Source: Streptomyces sp. Tu6071
Lineage (GTDB): Bacteria; Actinomycetota; Actinomycetes; Streptomycetales; Streptomycetaceae
Direction of reading: 5' to 3'
Assembly (NCBI RefSeq): GCF_000213055.1
Contig: NZ_CM001165.1
Span: forward strand, 124,001 to 188,000
DNA length: 64,000 nt
Made by a program: the position numbers and the translations under genes. The number at the start of each line of letters is the position of its first letter. Position 1 is the stretch's first letter. This document shows, one piece after another, positions 51,517 through 59,253 of this stretch. Below the pieces are notes generated by a model that saw nothing but the letters and a program-made list of their open reading frames with translations, was not told where the DNA came from and ran no database searches.

Positions 51517-52910
51517 GCGGCGGCGCCTTCCGGGCTCGTCGCCGTGATGCCGCGGGTCGCGGCGATCACGCGCTTGAGCTTCTTGGAAAGGGCCTCGTAG
51601 AACATGCTGAGCGGAAACTCGTCCGGAAGCACGTCGTCGACGAGTTTGCGCGGGGGCAGCGACAGGTCGAGGGCATCGGGGCCCTTGGCCCAGCGCGAGC
51701 CCGGGTGCGGCGCGAGGTACCGGGACACGAGCTCGTAGCCGGCGAACCAGTGGACGAGCTTGGGGCGGTCGATGCCGTCGCGGTAGAGGCTCTCTATCTC
51801 GGCGCACAGAGCGTTGGTGACCTGCGGCGCCCGCTCCCAGTCGATCTTGAGCGTGTTGTCGGTCCAGCGCACGACGTCGTGCTTGTGGAGGTACGCGAAG
51901 AGGAGCTGGCCACCGAGGCCGTCGTAGTTGCGCTGCCGCTCACCGGTGACGGGGAAACGGAACATGCGGTCGAAGAGGACGGCGGTCTGCACGTCGCGGG
52001 CCTGGGCGACGCCGTCCGCCTCCAGTGTGACGGCCTCCTTGAAGGCGGTCAGGTCGCAGCGCAGCTCTTCGAGCCCGTACATCCAGAAAGGCTGCCGCTG
52101 CTTGATCATGAAGGGGTCGAAGGGCAGGTCGCCGTGGCTGTGGGTGCGGTCGTGGACCATGTCCCACAGGACGAACGCCTCCTGGCAGCGGTCCTGGTCG
52201 GCGAGGAGGGCGCGGACGTCGTCGGGGAGCGCGATGCCGAGGACATCGACGGCTGCCTCGCTCACGCGGCGGAAGCGGGCGGCCTCGCGGTCGCAGAAGA
52301 TGCCGCCCCAGGTGAAGCGCTCGGGGGCCTCGCGGACGGCGATCGTCTCGGGGAAGAGGACGGCGGAGTTGGTGTCGTAGCCGGCCGTGAAGTCCTCGAA
52401 GGCGATGCCGCAGAAGAGCGGGTTGTCGTAGCGGGTGCGCTCCAGTTCCGCGAGCCACTCGGGCCAGACCATCCGCAGGGCGACGGCCTCGAAGTTGCGG
52501 TCGGGGTTGCCGTTCTGCGTGTACATGGGGAAGACGACGAGGTGTTCCAGGCCGTCCTCGCGGCGCGCGGCGGGCTGGAAGGCGAGCAGCGAGTCGAGGA
52601 AGTCGGGCACCTGGAAGCCGTCGTCGGCCCAGCGGCGCAGGTCCTTGACGAGCGCTTCGAGGTACGCGGCGTCGTGCGGCACGCGCGGCCCCAGCTCCTC
52701 CACGGCCGCGACCATGGCCTCGACGGCCGCGCGGACCTCCTCGGCGCGCGGCGCCCCCTCGGCCTCGAAGTCGACGGAGCCGTCCTTGCGCTGCCAGGGA
52801 CGGATGCGCTCGACGGCGTCCTTCAGGCGGTTCCAGGCAGGCTGGTCGGCGAGTCGTTCGCCGGAAGCTTTGCGCCCCTCCTGGGTCGCCCGCTCAAGAA
52901 TCTCCGTCAT
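51513..52910 (-). CDS. DUF6421 protein, first gene of operon
   Basis: 465 residues, no signal or membrane helix. His/Asp/Glu-rich segments stand out: WDMVHDRTHSHGDLPFD, KHDVVRW and HWFAGYELV. The histidine cluster could bind a metal, but no named family motif is recognised. MTEILERATQEGRKASGERL opens the protein. GGAGGG lies 6-11 bp before the ATG at 52910. Function unknown. It is known to me only as a conserved actinobacterial domain; the link to threonine aldolase and an SDR suggests amino-acid-derived aldehyde or hydroxy-acid metabolism. Confidence 0.8.
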   Translation of the reverse strand: MTEILERATQEGRKASGERLADQPAWNRLKDAVERIRPWQRKDGSVDFEAEGAPRAEEVRAAVEAMVAAVEELGPRVPHDAAYLEALVKDLRRWADDGFQVPDFLDSLLAFQPAARREDGLEHLVVFPMYTQNGNPDRNFEAVALRMVWPEWLAELERTRYDNPLFCGIAFEDFTAGYDTNSAVLFPETIAVREAPERFTWGGIFCDREAARFRRVSEAAVDVLGIALPDDVRALLADQDRCQEAFVLWDMVHDRTHSHGDLPFDPFMIKQRQPFWMYGLEELRCDLTAFKEAVTLEADGVAQARDVQTAVLFDRMFRFPVTGERQRNYDGLGGQLLFAYLHKHDVVRWTDNTLKIDWERAPQVTNALCAEIESLYRDGIDRPKLVHWFAGYELVSRYLAPHPGSRWAKGPDALDLSLPPRKLVDDVLPDEFPLSMFYEALSKKLKRVIAATRGITATSPEGAAA

Positions 52911-53229
52911 GCCACACCCTCCACAGAAGAAACCGCTGTGCATCCCACCGTAGGCGTCCGGTGTGGACCTCGACAAGGTCACCTCGGGAAATAATCCCGC
53001 CCACACGACCTTCCACCGACGTTTTTCCGGCGATCTCGGGGTTCATGCGCGTGTTCCGTCCGTTTCTCGCCGAAGGCGACTCTCCGGTCTCGCCGACACG
53101 GCGTCGCGGGGGCCGGGCGTCAAGGGCGGTACGGGGCGCGCCCACGGACGGGCGAGGTCATGGCCCGTAGCCCCGCGGCGGCGGTACGACGCTCAGCGAC
53201 GCACCCGTCCCGTACACCCCGGAGGCCCC
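52911..53229. other. Divergent intergenic region, promoter only
   Basis: 319 bp between the DUF6421 operon and the small ORF at 53230. Apart from the minus-strand promoter and palindrome at 52947-52999, I see no gene or repeat. Confidence 0.5.
52947..52999 (-). promoter_or_regulatory. Promoter and upstream palindrome of the DUF6421 operon
   Basis: On the minus strand, TTGTCG (52971-52976) and TACGGT (52947-52952) are 18 bp apart, giving a leader of about 30 nt with a GGAGGG ribosome site. Just upstream of the -35, CGGGA-AATAA-TCCCG (52985-52999) is an inverted repeat that could be an operator or activator site. Confidence 0.6.
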
Positions 53230-53466
53230 GTGACCCGCCGCACCCTCGTCCTGAGCGCCGTCGCAACCGGCGTCCTGCTCGGCATCAGCGGGCTCGACGC
53301 GCACGGACGCGCCGCCTCCCCGCCACCCGCCTGTCACTCGCCAGGGCCTAGGGTCGAGCGGGACGCCCGTACGGAGAGCAAGGCGGCGTCCCGCAGCGAG
53401 CGCCAAGCGCCTGAACGGAAAGCGAGTCCACCGTGTCCTTCCTCGCCATCGGCCATCGCGGAGTGA
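53230..53466 (+). CDS. Possible small exported protein overlapping GDPD
   Basis: 78 residues: VTRRTLVLSAVATGVLLGISGLDA (in two parts) reads as a signal peptide, cut near HGRAAS. Then a basic, Ser/Pro-rich tail. GGAGG lies 4 bp before the GTG, which is a strong ribosome site. The last 34 bp overlap the GDPD gene in another frame, and the tail has low complexity, so this may be an accidental frame. No family recognised. Confidence 0.35.
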   Translation: MTRRTLVLSAVATGVLLGISGLDAHGRAASPPPACHSPGPRVERDARTESKAASRSERQAPERKASPPCPSSPSAIAE

Positions 53467-54116
53467 TGGGCGTCGAGCCGGAGAACACCCTCCGCTCCTT
53501 CGTCCGCGCCGAGCGGGAGGGGGTCGACCTCGTCGAGCTGGACCTGCACCTGAGCAAGGACGGGGCGCTCGTCGTGATGCACGACGCGGAGGTGGACCGC
53601 ACGACCGACGGCAGCGGGCGCATCGCCGAGCAGACGCTCGCCGAGCTGCGCGCGCTCGACGCGGGGCTCGGCGAGCGCGTACCGGTCTTCGAGGAGGCGC
53701 TCGACGCGCTGCGCGGGCCGCTCCAGGCCGAGATCAAGGACGTCGCGGCGGCGCAGGCCCTCGCGGACGTGATGCACGCGCGGGGCCTGGTGGAGCGCGT
53801 CGAGGTGATCTCCTTCCATGACGAGGCGCTCGTGGAGATCTCCCGCCTCGTGCCCGGGGTGCGGACGTGCCTCGTGGCGAGCCGCTTCGGGCCCGAGGTC
53901 GTCGAGCGCGCCACCGTGTGCGGGGCGATGGGGCTCGTGCTCAACATCCGGCGGCTGACGGTGGAGACCGTGGAGCGGTCGCGCGAGGCGGGGCTGCGGG
54001 TCACGGCGTGGACGGTCAACACGCCGGAGCGCTTCGCGCTCGCCCGCGCGCTCGGACTCGACGGCGTGACGACGGACGAGCCGGAGATCGTGCGGGCGGC
54101 GCACAAGGCGGGCTGA
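53433..54116 (+). CDS. Glycerophosphodiester phosphodiesterase
   Basis: 227 residues, TIM barrel. IGHRGVMGVEPENTL has the catalytic His and metal Glu, VELDLHLSKDGALVVMHDAEVDRTT the second His and the Glu/Asp metal ligands, and WTVNTPERF is the late barrel motif. Hydrolyses glycerophosphodiesters to glycerol-3-phosphate and an alcohol. No signal peptide, so intracellular. GTG start at 53433. Confidence 0.92.
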   Translation: MSFLAIGHRGVMGVEPENTLRSFVRAEREGVDLVELDLHLSKDGALVVMHDAEVDRTTDGSGRIAEQTLAELRALDAGLGERVPVFEEALDALRGPLQAEIKDVAAAQALADVMHARGLVERVEVISFHDEALVEISRLVPGVRTCLVASRFGPEVVERATVCGAMGLVLNIRRLTVETVERSREAGLRVTAWTVNTPERFALARALGLDGVTTDEPEIVRAAHKAG

Positions 54117-54127
54117 GCCCGGGGACA

Positions 54128-54182
54128 GGGCGGTACGGGGTGGCGCACCTCCGCGAGTGCGCGGCCCCACTCCGTATCGCCC
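54128..54182. terminator. Imperfect hairpin between GDPD and acetyltransferase
   Basis: Outer 13-bp stem (54128-54140 with 54170-54182, two G-U pairs) and inner 6-bp stem GCGCAC/GTGCGC (54143-54148 with 54157-54162), between convergent genes. Confidence 0.5.
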
Positions 54183-54276
54183 CCGCCCCGTACATCCACC
54201 GCCGCGTCCCGCGCACCACACGCACCACCGCGCCCCGCCGCCCGCACGCATCAGCGCGCCCCAGCGGTCCTCCGGC

Positions 54277-54822
54277 TCAGGCCAGCGGCTTGATCAGCAG
54301 CTCGAAGGCGAGACCGGGCCGCTGCGGGAGTCCGAAGCGCTCGTCGTCGTAGGGGAACGGGGTCAGCTCGCCGGTACGGCGGTAGCCGCGCCGCTCGTAG
54401 TAGGCGATCAGTTCCTCGCGGGCCGAGATCACCGTCATGCGCATCTCGGTGAGTCCCCAGTCCTCGCGGGCGATGCGCTCGGCCTCGGCGAGGACGGCCT
54501 TGCCGAGCCCCGCGCCCTGGAGACCCGGGCGCACGGCGAACATGCCGAAGTAGCCGTGCCCCTCCTCGCGGGCCACCTGGCAGCACGCGACGAGTTCGCC
54601 CTCGCGCTCGACGGCGAGCAGCACCGTGCCCGGCGTCTCCATGACCTCGCGCATCGACTCCGGGTCGGTCCGCTGCCCTTCGAGGAGGTGGGCCTCGGTG
54701 GTCCAGCCGCTCCGGCTGCTGTCGCCCCGGTAGGCGGACTGGACGAGGGCGACGAGGGTCGGGACGTCGGCGGGCCCCGCGGGGCGGAAGGACAGTCCTG
54801 CGGGGGCGGGGAGGGTCGTCAT
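54277..54822 (-). CDS. GNAT family N-acetyltransferase
   Basis: 181 residues. The acetyl-CoA motif A is FAVRPGLQGAGLGKAVL (Q/RxxGxG/A), followed by AEAERIAREDWGLTEMRMTV and the motif B end YYERRGYRRTG. Acceptor unknown. N-terminal 15 residues are a short non-conserved tail. GAGGG before the ATG at 54822. It sits alone, converging on the GDPD gene and divergent from the aquaporin gene. Confidence 0.88.
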   Translation of the reverse strand: MTTLPAPAGLSFRPAGPADVPTLVALVQSAYRGDSSRSGWTTEAHLLEGQRTDPESMREVMETPGTVLLAVEREGELVACCQVAREEGHGYFGMFAVRPGLQGAGLGKAVLAEAERIAREDWGLTEMRMTVISAREELIAYYERRGYRRTGELTPFPYDDERFGLPQRPGLAFELLIKPLA

Positions 54823-55088
54823 GGCGTGCGGCCTTTCGGGCTGGGACGGCGGGGGGCGGGCGGCGTCCAGGGTAACGAGCGCGCCCGCCTCCGGGGCGGG
54901 GCGGTCCCCGCGCCCGTACACCCTCCTCCTCCCGCTTCGTCACCCCCTCACCGCGACTCCGCGCGACATCACCCGATCGGAGCGATACGGTCGAACAGTC
55001 ATAAATGGGACGTAAGCCACATCGGCCTCGTCATCGTCGACCCGCGCCGCCCGCTCGTCCCGGCTCGCTCACCCTCGAAGGGGATGTC

Positions 55089-55955
55089 ATGAGCACAACT
55101 GCCACGCGGGACGCGCCCTCGGCCACGAGGAGCCACCGGGCCGCCCTCGACGTCGATCCGCACGCCTTGGCCGCCGAGTTCTTCGGCACCCTGGCGCTGG
55201 TGTTCTTCGCGGTGGGGGTGGCGATCTTCGCCAAGCCCTTCGTGGGGGTGCTCGGCATCGCGCTCGCCTTCGGCTTCGTGCTGCTCGCCCTCGTGTACGC
55301 GATCGGCCCCATCTCGGGCTGCCACGTCAACCCGGCGGTCACGCTCGGGATGGTGCTCGGCCGCCGGATCTCGCCGCTGACCGGTGTCTGCTACTGGGTG
55401 GCGCAGTTGGCCGGAGGTGTGGCCGGTGCGGCGCTGCTGGCCTGGCTCGCCCGCTCGATCCCGATCTTCAAGGCGGACGGGCGCGGGTCCTTCGGCACCG
55501 ACGGGTACGGGGCGAACTCGGTCGTGCACATCTCGGCGGGCGGCGCGTTCCTCGCCGAGACGATCCTGACCGCGCTGCTCGTCTTCGTGGTGCTGTGCAC
55601 GACGCACGGCAAGGGCGCCAAGGGACCCGCGGGGATGGCGATCGGCCTGAGCCTCGCGGTGATCCACCTCCTCGGTATCCCTCTCACGGGGACCTCGGTC
55701 AACCCGGCGCGGGCGCTCGGTCCGGCGATCTTCGCGGACAACAACGCGCTGAGCCAGGTGTGGCTCTTCCTCGTCGCCCCGCTCGCGGGCGCGGTCATCG
55801 CGGTGATCGTGCACTTCCTGACGCACGGCCTGCCCGACCAGCACGAGGCGGGGACCCCGCCGGTACCGGCCACCGAGAGCCCGGCCGGCTCGGCGGCCGG
55901 TGCGGCGGGTGCCGCCGAGACCGAGGCCGAGCGCCGCGACAAGGACCTGGAGTGA
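55089..55955 (+). CDS. aqpZ: Aquaporin Z-like MIP channel
   Basis: 288 residues, six helices. NPA boxes are HVNPAVTLG and SVNPARALG. VIHLLGIPLTGTSVNPAR has the His and Thr of the AqpZ selectivity filter with the Arg of NPAR, so water rather than glycerol is expected. The N-terminal 20 and C-terminal 45 residues are hydrophilic extensions (Ala/Glu-rich tail), more than in E. coli AqpZ (231). AAGGGG upstream of ATG 55089. Confidence 0.92.
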   Translation: MSTTATRDAPSATRSHRAALDVDPHALAAEFFGTLALVFFAVGVAIFAKPFVGVLGIALAFGFVLLALVYAIGPISGCHVNPAVTLGMVLGRRISPLTGVCYWVAQLAGGVAGAALLAWLARSIPIFKADGRGSFGTDGYGANSVVHISAGGAFLAETILTALLVFVVLCTTHGKGAKGPAGMAIGLSLAVIHLLGIPLTGTSVNPARALGPAIFADNNALSQVWLFLVAPLAGAVIAVIVHFLTHGLPDQHEAGTPPVPATESPAGSAAGAAGAAETEAERRDKDLE

Positions 55956-55984
55956 GAAACACGCGCGCCGGTACGGCGCCCGGG

Positions 55985-56023
55985 CGAGAGGGCCCGCTTC
56001 CCCCGGGGAGGCGGGCCCTCTCG
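55985..56023 (+). terminator. Hairpin terminator of the aquaporin gene
   Basis: A 13-bp perfect stem (55985-55997 with 56011-56023) with a 13-nt loop. It is between convergent genes and may serve both. Confidence 0.7.
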
Positions 56024-56083
56024 TACGTATGCGGGGCCCTCGTCCGTTCGCGGCGGGCGGGCCCCTCTCGTGCGTACGCCCGC

Positions 56084-57592
56084 TCAGTCCCGCGCGGTCT
56101 TCGCCGGGACCTGGGCCCGGGGTGGCCCGGCGGGGCGCAGGGCGGTGAGCGCGAGGACCACCAGGAGGTTGGCGGCGAACGCGACGAGACCTCCGTTGAC
56201 GCCGTGCCAGGGGTCGTGGTCCGTGGCCCAGAGCAGGGTCATCACGGCGAGTCCCACGAGCATGCCGCTGACGGCGGCGCTCTTGCCGAGCCGGGGCCAG
56301 AAGAGCGCGAGCAGCGCCGTGGGCACGAGCTGGGCGATGCCCTCGTAGGAGAGGACCGAGAGTTCGACGAGGGTGCTCGGGTGGATGAGGGCGCCGAGGA
56401 GGGCGAGGAGGCCCGCGAGGAGGCAGACGAGCTGCGAGAGGGTCTTCGCGCGCTGGTCGGCGCGCGCGGCATCGGCCTCGTCGCGGTGGCGCAGCGGATG
56501 GCGCGGGTCGGCGCCGTTGCCGCCGCCGAGGATCGTGCGGCCCCACAGCGTGCCGATGGAGAGCATGAAGACGCTCATCGGCACGATCGCCGAGAGCGCG
56601 CCCGCGACACCGATGACGGCGACGGCCCCGGCCGGGAGCGAGTCGGTGACGAGGCGGTAGAGGGCGAGGTCGGGGTTGCCGAGCTGGGGCAGCGCGAAGA
56701 GCGCGACCGCGCCGACCGTCATCGGGATGAAGAGGAGCAACTGGTACCAGGGCAGCAGGATCGAGTTGCGGCGCAGGGCGTTGGGGCTGCCCGCGCTGAG
56801 GTAGCCGGAGACCGTGGTCGGGAAGACGGTGATGGTGACGGCGTTGAGGAGCACCGTGCTGATGAACCACGCGGCGCCCTTGCCGCCCGAGGCGTGCCCG
56901 GGGAAGGTGAGCCACTCGGGCTTCTCGGCGACCATGCGGTCCACGAGGTGGCCGACGCCGTCGGTGTAGTGGGCGGGGATGTAGACGAGCAGGAAGACGA
57001 CGCTGCCGATGACGAGCACGTCCTTGAAGACGCTCACCCACGCCGAGCCGCGCAGCCCCGAGACGAGGACGAACAGCTCGGCGACGACGAAGGAGACGAC
57101 GGCGGCGACCTTGAGGTCGACGCTGCCGTAGGTCATGGCGTTGACGACGACGCCCATGCCCTGGATCTGCACCTGGATGTACGGCACGAGGAAGACGGTC
57201 GCGACGAGGGCGACGAGGATGCCGAGCGGGCGGGAGCGGAAGCGGTGCTCGGCGATGTCCGCGATGGAGACGAGGCGGTGGCGGCCGGCGTAGGTCCACA
57301 GCGCGGGGCCCGCGAGGTAGGCGACGGCGAAACCGACCGTCAGGTAGGCGACGAGGTAGAGGATCGGCGAGCCCATCGAGTACGTCCACCCGGCGGTGCC
57401 GAGGAACGAGAAGCTCGTGTACGTCTCCCCCGCCATGAGGACCCAGACGAAGAGCACGCCGAGGCCGCGCCCGGACAGGGACCACTCGGCGAGGCCCTTG
57501 GCGCGCCCGCGCGCGCTCCACAGGCCGATGAGGACGGTCGCGACCATGGCGAGGCCGAAGACGGTGGTGGCGAGGACGGCGGAACCGCTCAT
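56084..57592 (-). CDS. Sodium:solute symporter (SSS family)
   Basis: 502 residues with about 13 membrane helices. ETYTSFSFLGTAGWTY, LSAGSPNALRRNSILLPWYQL, and GALSAIVPMSVFMLSIGTLWGR are SSS features, like PanF/MctP. A small DUF3311 protein is encoded upstream with an ATGA overlap, as in YhdT-PanF and MctP systems. Substrate probably a monocarboxylate or vitamin-like acid; not determined. ATG at 57592. Confidence 0.9.
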   Translation of the reverse strand: MSGSAVLATTVFGLAMVATVLIGLWSARGRAKGLAEWSLSGRGLGVLFVWVLMAGETYTSFSFLGTAGWTYSMGSPILYLVAYLTVGFAVAYLAGPALWTYAGRHRLVSIADIAEHRFRSRPLGILVALVATVFLVPYIQVQIQGMGVVVNAMTYGSVDLKVAAVVSFVVAELFVLVSGLRGSAWVSVFKDVLVIGSVVFLLVYIPAHYTDGVGHLVDRMVAEKPEWLTFPGHASGGKGAAWFISTVLLNAVTITVFPTTVSGYLSAGSPNALRRNSILLPWYQLLLFIPMTVGAVALFALPQLGNPDLALYRLVTDSLPAGAVAVIGVAGALSAIVPMSVFMLSIGTLWGRTILGGGNGADPRHPLRHRDEADAARADQRAKTLSQLVCLLAGLLALLGALIHPSTLVELSVLSYEGIAQLVPTALLALFWPRLGKSAAVSGMLVGLAVMTLLWATDHDPWHGVNGGLVAFAANLLVVLALTALRPAGPPRAQVPAKTARD

Positions 57593-57873
57593 GACCGGTG
57601 GCCTTCCGCGCTGGTGTCGCCCGCGAGGGGTTCGGGGGCGTTCTCGCGGTAGACGGGGTCGAGGCGGGCGGTGAGCCAGATGAGGAGCGGGCTCAGGATC
57701 GTGGCGCCGATGACCCAGGCCCACAGGAAGGGCAGGCCGAACACGCGCGGTTCGACGCGGTCGGCGACGAGCGGGGCGAGGACGTAGAGCAGGGCGGGCA
57801 CGAGCAGCAGCCACAGTGCGGGACGGCGCACGCGGGGGGTCTCGGGCGCCTCGTCAGCAGGTGCGGGGGGCAT
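57589..57873 (-). CDS. DUF3311 small membrane partner of the symporter
   Basis: 94 residues, two membrane helices (ALWLLLVPALLYVLAPL and LPFLWAWVIGATILSPLLIW). The FLWAWV stretch and C-terminal ARLDP are typical of DUF3311. Always found before SSS transporters of this group; its role, perhaps in assembly or stability, is unknown. ATG at 57873 and ATGA overlap with the transporter gene. Confidence 0.88.
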   Translation of the reverse strand: MPPAPADEAPETPRVRRPALWLLLVPALLYVLAPLVADRVEPRVFGLPFLWAWVIGATILSPLLIWLTARLDPVYRENAPEPLAGDTSAEGHRS

Positions 57874-58023
57874 GGGGATCGGGGTCCTTCGTGGGCGGGA
57901 CTGCGGGGGACGGCGGCCTCGCGGGGAGCGGGGCCGGGCGTACTCTTCCCCGGCGCGGGGGCGGGGTCAACCCGACGATCTTGCTACGGGGCGGGCGGCG
58001 GCCGGTGCGTGGAGGGCGGCGGC

Positions 58024-58560
58024 TCAGGCGCCCGCCGCCCAGCCGCTCGCCCGCACCACCTCGGCCGCGATGTCCGGCACGGTCCGCCCGTCGGTGGCGA
58101 CGCGCACCGTGCCCGCCGGGGCCTCCGCGTCCAGGCGGCGCGCCATGCGCAGGCTCCGCGCGAGGTGCGCAGCGGCCTCGGAGCCGATCTCGCGCGCGGT
58201 GAGCCGTTCGCGGACGGTGGCCTCGGTGGCGGTGAGGAGGATCAGGGTGGTCCTGACCTCGTCGCCGCCCATGGCCCGCGCGAGCATGGGCGCTTCGAGG
58301 ATGCTCACGGTGTTCGTGTAGACGAGGCGGCGCTGGCCGAGGGCCGCGTAGTTCGCCCAGACGGCGGCGGTGTTGCGCTCGGTGACGGCGGAGCGGTGCG
58401 GGTCGTCGGCGGGGGCGGGGTGGATCTGGTCCATGAAGTCGCCCTCGATGAGGCAGTGCGCCGTCCCCGCCGCGCGCAGGACGGCGGAGACCTCGAAACC
58501 GACGCTGGTCTTGCCGACGCCCGCGCCGCCGCCGATGAGGAGAAGTTCGTAGGTGGTCAT
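58024..58560 (-). CDS. Small P-loop ATPase/kinase-like protein
   Basis: 178 residues, single domain. The P-loop GGGAGVGKTS is near residue 10-19. CLIEGDFMDQIHP looks like the shikimate-kinase/adenylate-kinase-like substrate strand, and TEATVRERLTARE the lid. Probably phosphorylates a small molecule or nucleotide; the substrate is unknown. ATG at 58560, 146 bp downstream of the MarR stop. Confidence 0.8.
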   Translation of the reverse strand: MTTYELLLIGGGAGVGKTSVGFEVSAVLRAAGTAHCLIEGDFMDQIHPAPADDPHRSAVTERNTAAVWANYAALGQRRLVYTNTVSILEAPMLARAMGGDEVRTTLILLTATEATVRERLTAREIGSEAAAHLARSLRMARRLDAEAPAGTVRVATDGRTVPDIAAEVVRASGWAAGA

Positions 58561-58589
58561 GACGGGCCACCTTCACAGAGGCGGCCCGG

Positions 58590-58705
58590 CGGGGCAGCCG
58601 GTTTTCCGGCCCCCGGTCCCATGGAACAGCCGGTTCTTCCGGTCCCTGGTGCCGTGCGGCAGCCGGTGTTCCGGTCCCGCGGAGGAGCGGGTTTTCCGGT
58701 CCCCG
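58590..58705. repeat. Four imperfect copies of a CCGGTTTTCCGGTCCC-type repeat
   Basis: Copies begin near 58594, 58626, 58668 and 58687, each about 20 bp with spacers of 15-25 bp, and vary at a few positions. Non-coding, between marR and the P-loop gene. Confidence 0.8.
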
Positions 58706-58707
58706 GC

Positions 58708-59253
58708 TCAGTACCTCGGCCCGCCGAGGCGTCCTTCGAGCTGTCCGAGGAGGGTGCCGAGCAGGCCCACGAGCCGCTCGCGTTCGTCCTGCGGCAGTCC
58801 GCCGAGGACGGTGGACTCGAAGGCGAGTTGGTCGGGCAGGAGGTCGTCGACGAGCGCGGTGCCCGCCTCGGTGAGGGTGAGCCTGCTGACCCGTCGGTCG
58901 TGCGGATCGGTCCTGCGCTCGACGAGTCCGCGTTCCTGGAGCCTGCGCAGCCGCTTGGTGACGGCGGCGCCCGAGGAGTACGTCTCGCGGGCCAGCTCGC
59001 CGGGGGTCAGTTCGTCGCCCGTGCGGCGCAGCGCGCCGAGCACGTCGAACTCGGCGCGGCTGAGCCCGCCGCGCCGCAGGGGCGCGTCCTCGGCCTGCTG
59101 GAGGAGGGCGGCGCAGCGATTGACCCGGCCGATCAGCTCCATCGGCGCGGTGTCGATGCCGGGATGCACCGAGCGCCACTGCCTTACGACGGCGGCCACC
59201 GAGTCGTGGTGGCTCCCCGCGGGGGCCTCGGCCGGGTCGTTCGCCGTCGTCAT
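58708..59253 (-). CDS. MarR family transcriptional regulator
   Basis: 181 residues. The winged helix is residues about 65-130: LSRAEFDVLGALRRTG, ELARETYSSGAAVTKRLRRLQERGLVERR and TDPHDRRVSRLTLTEAG (each in parts). ATG at 59253 overlaps the FUSC stop by ATGA, so it is co-transcribed with the pump it probably represses. A palindrome upstream of FUSC at 61035 is a likely site. Confidence 0.92.
   Translation of the reverse strand: MTTANDPAEAPAGSHHDSVAAVVRQWRSVHPGIDTAPMELIGRVNRCAALLQQAEDAPLRRGGLSRAEFDVLGALRRTGDELTPGELARETYSSGAAVTKRLRRLQERGLVERRTDPHDRRVSRLTLTEAGTALVDDLLPDQLAFESTVLGGLPQDERERLVGLLGTLLGQLEGRLGGPRY

Noticed and set aside
58590..58705. Spaced repeats considered as a CRISPR array
   Set aside because: Only four degenerate 20-bp units with irregular short spacers; no cas genes.
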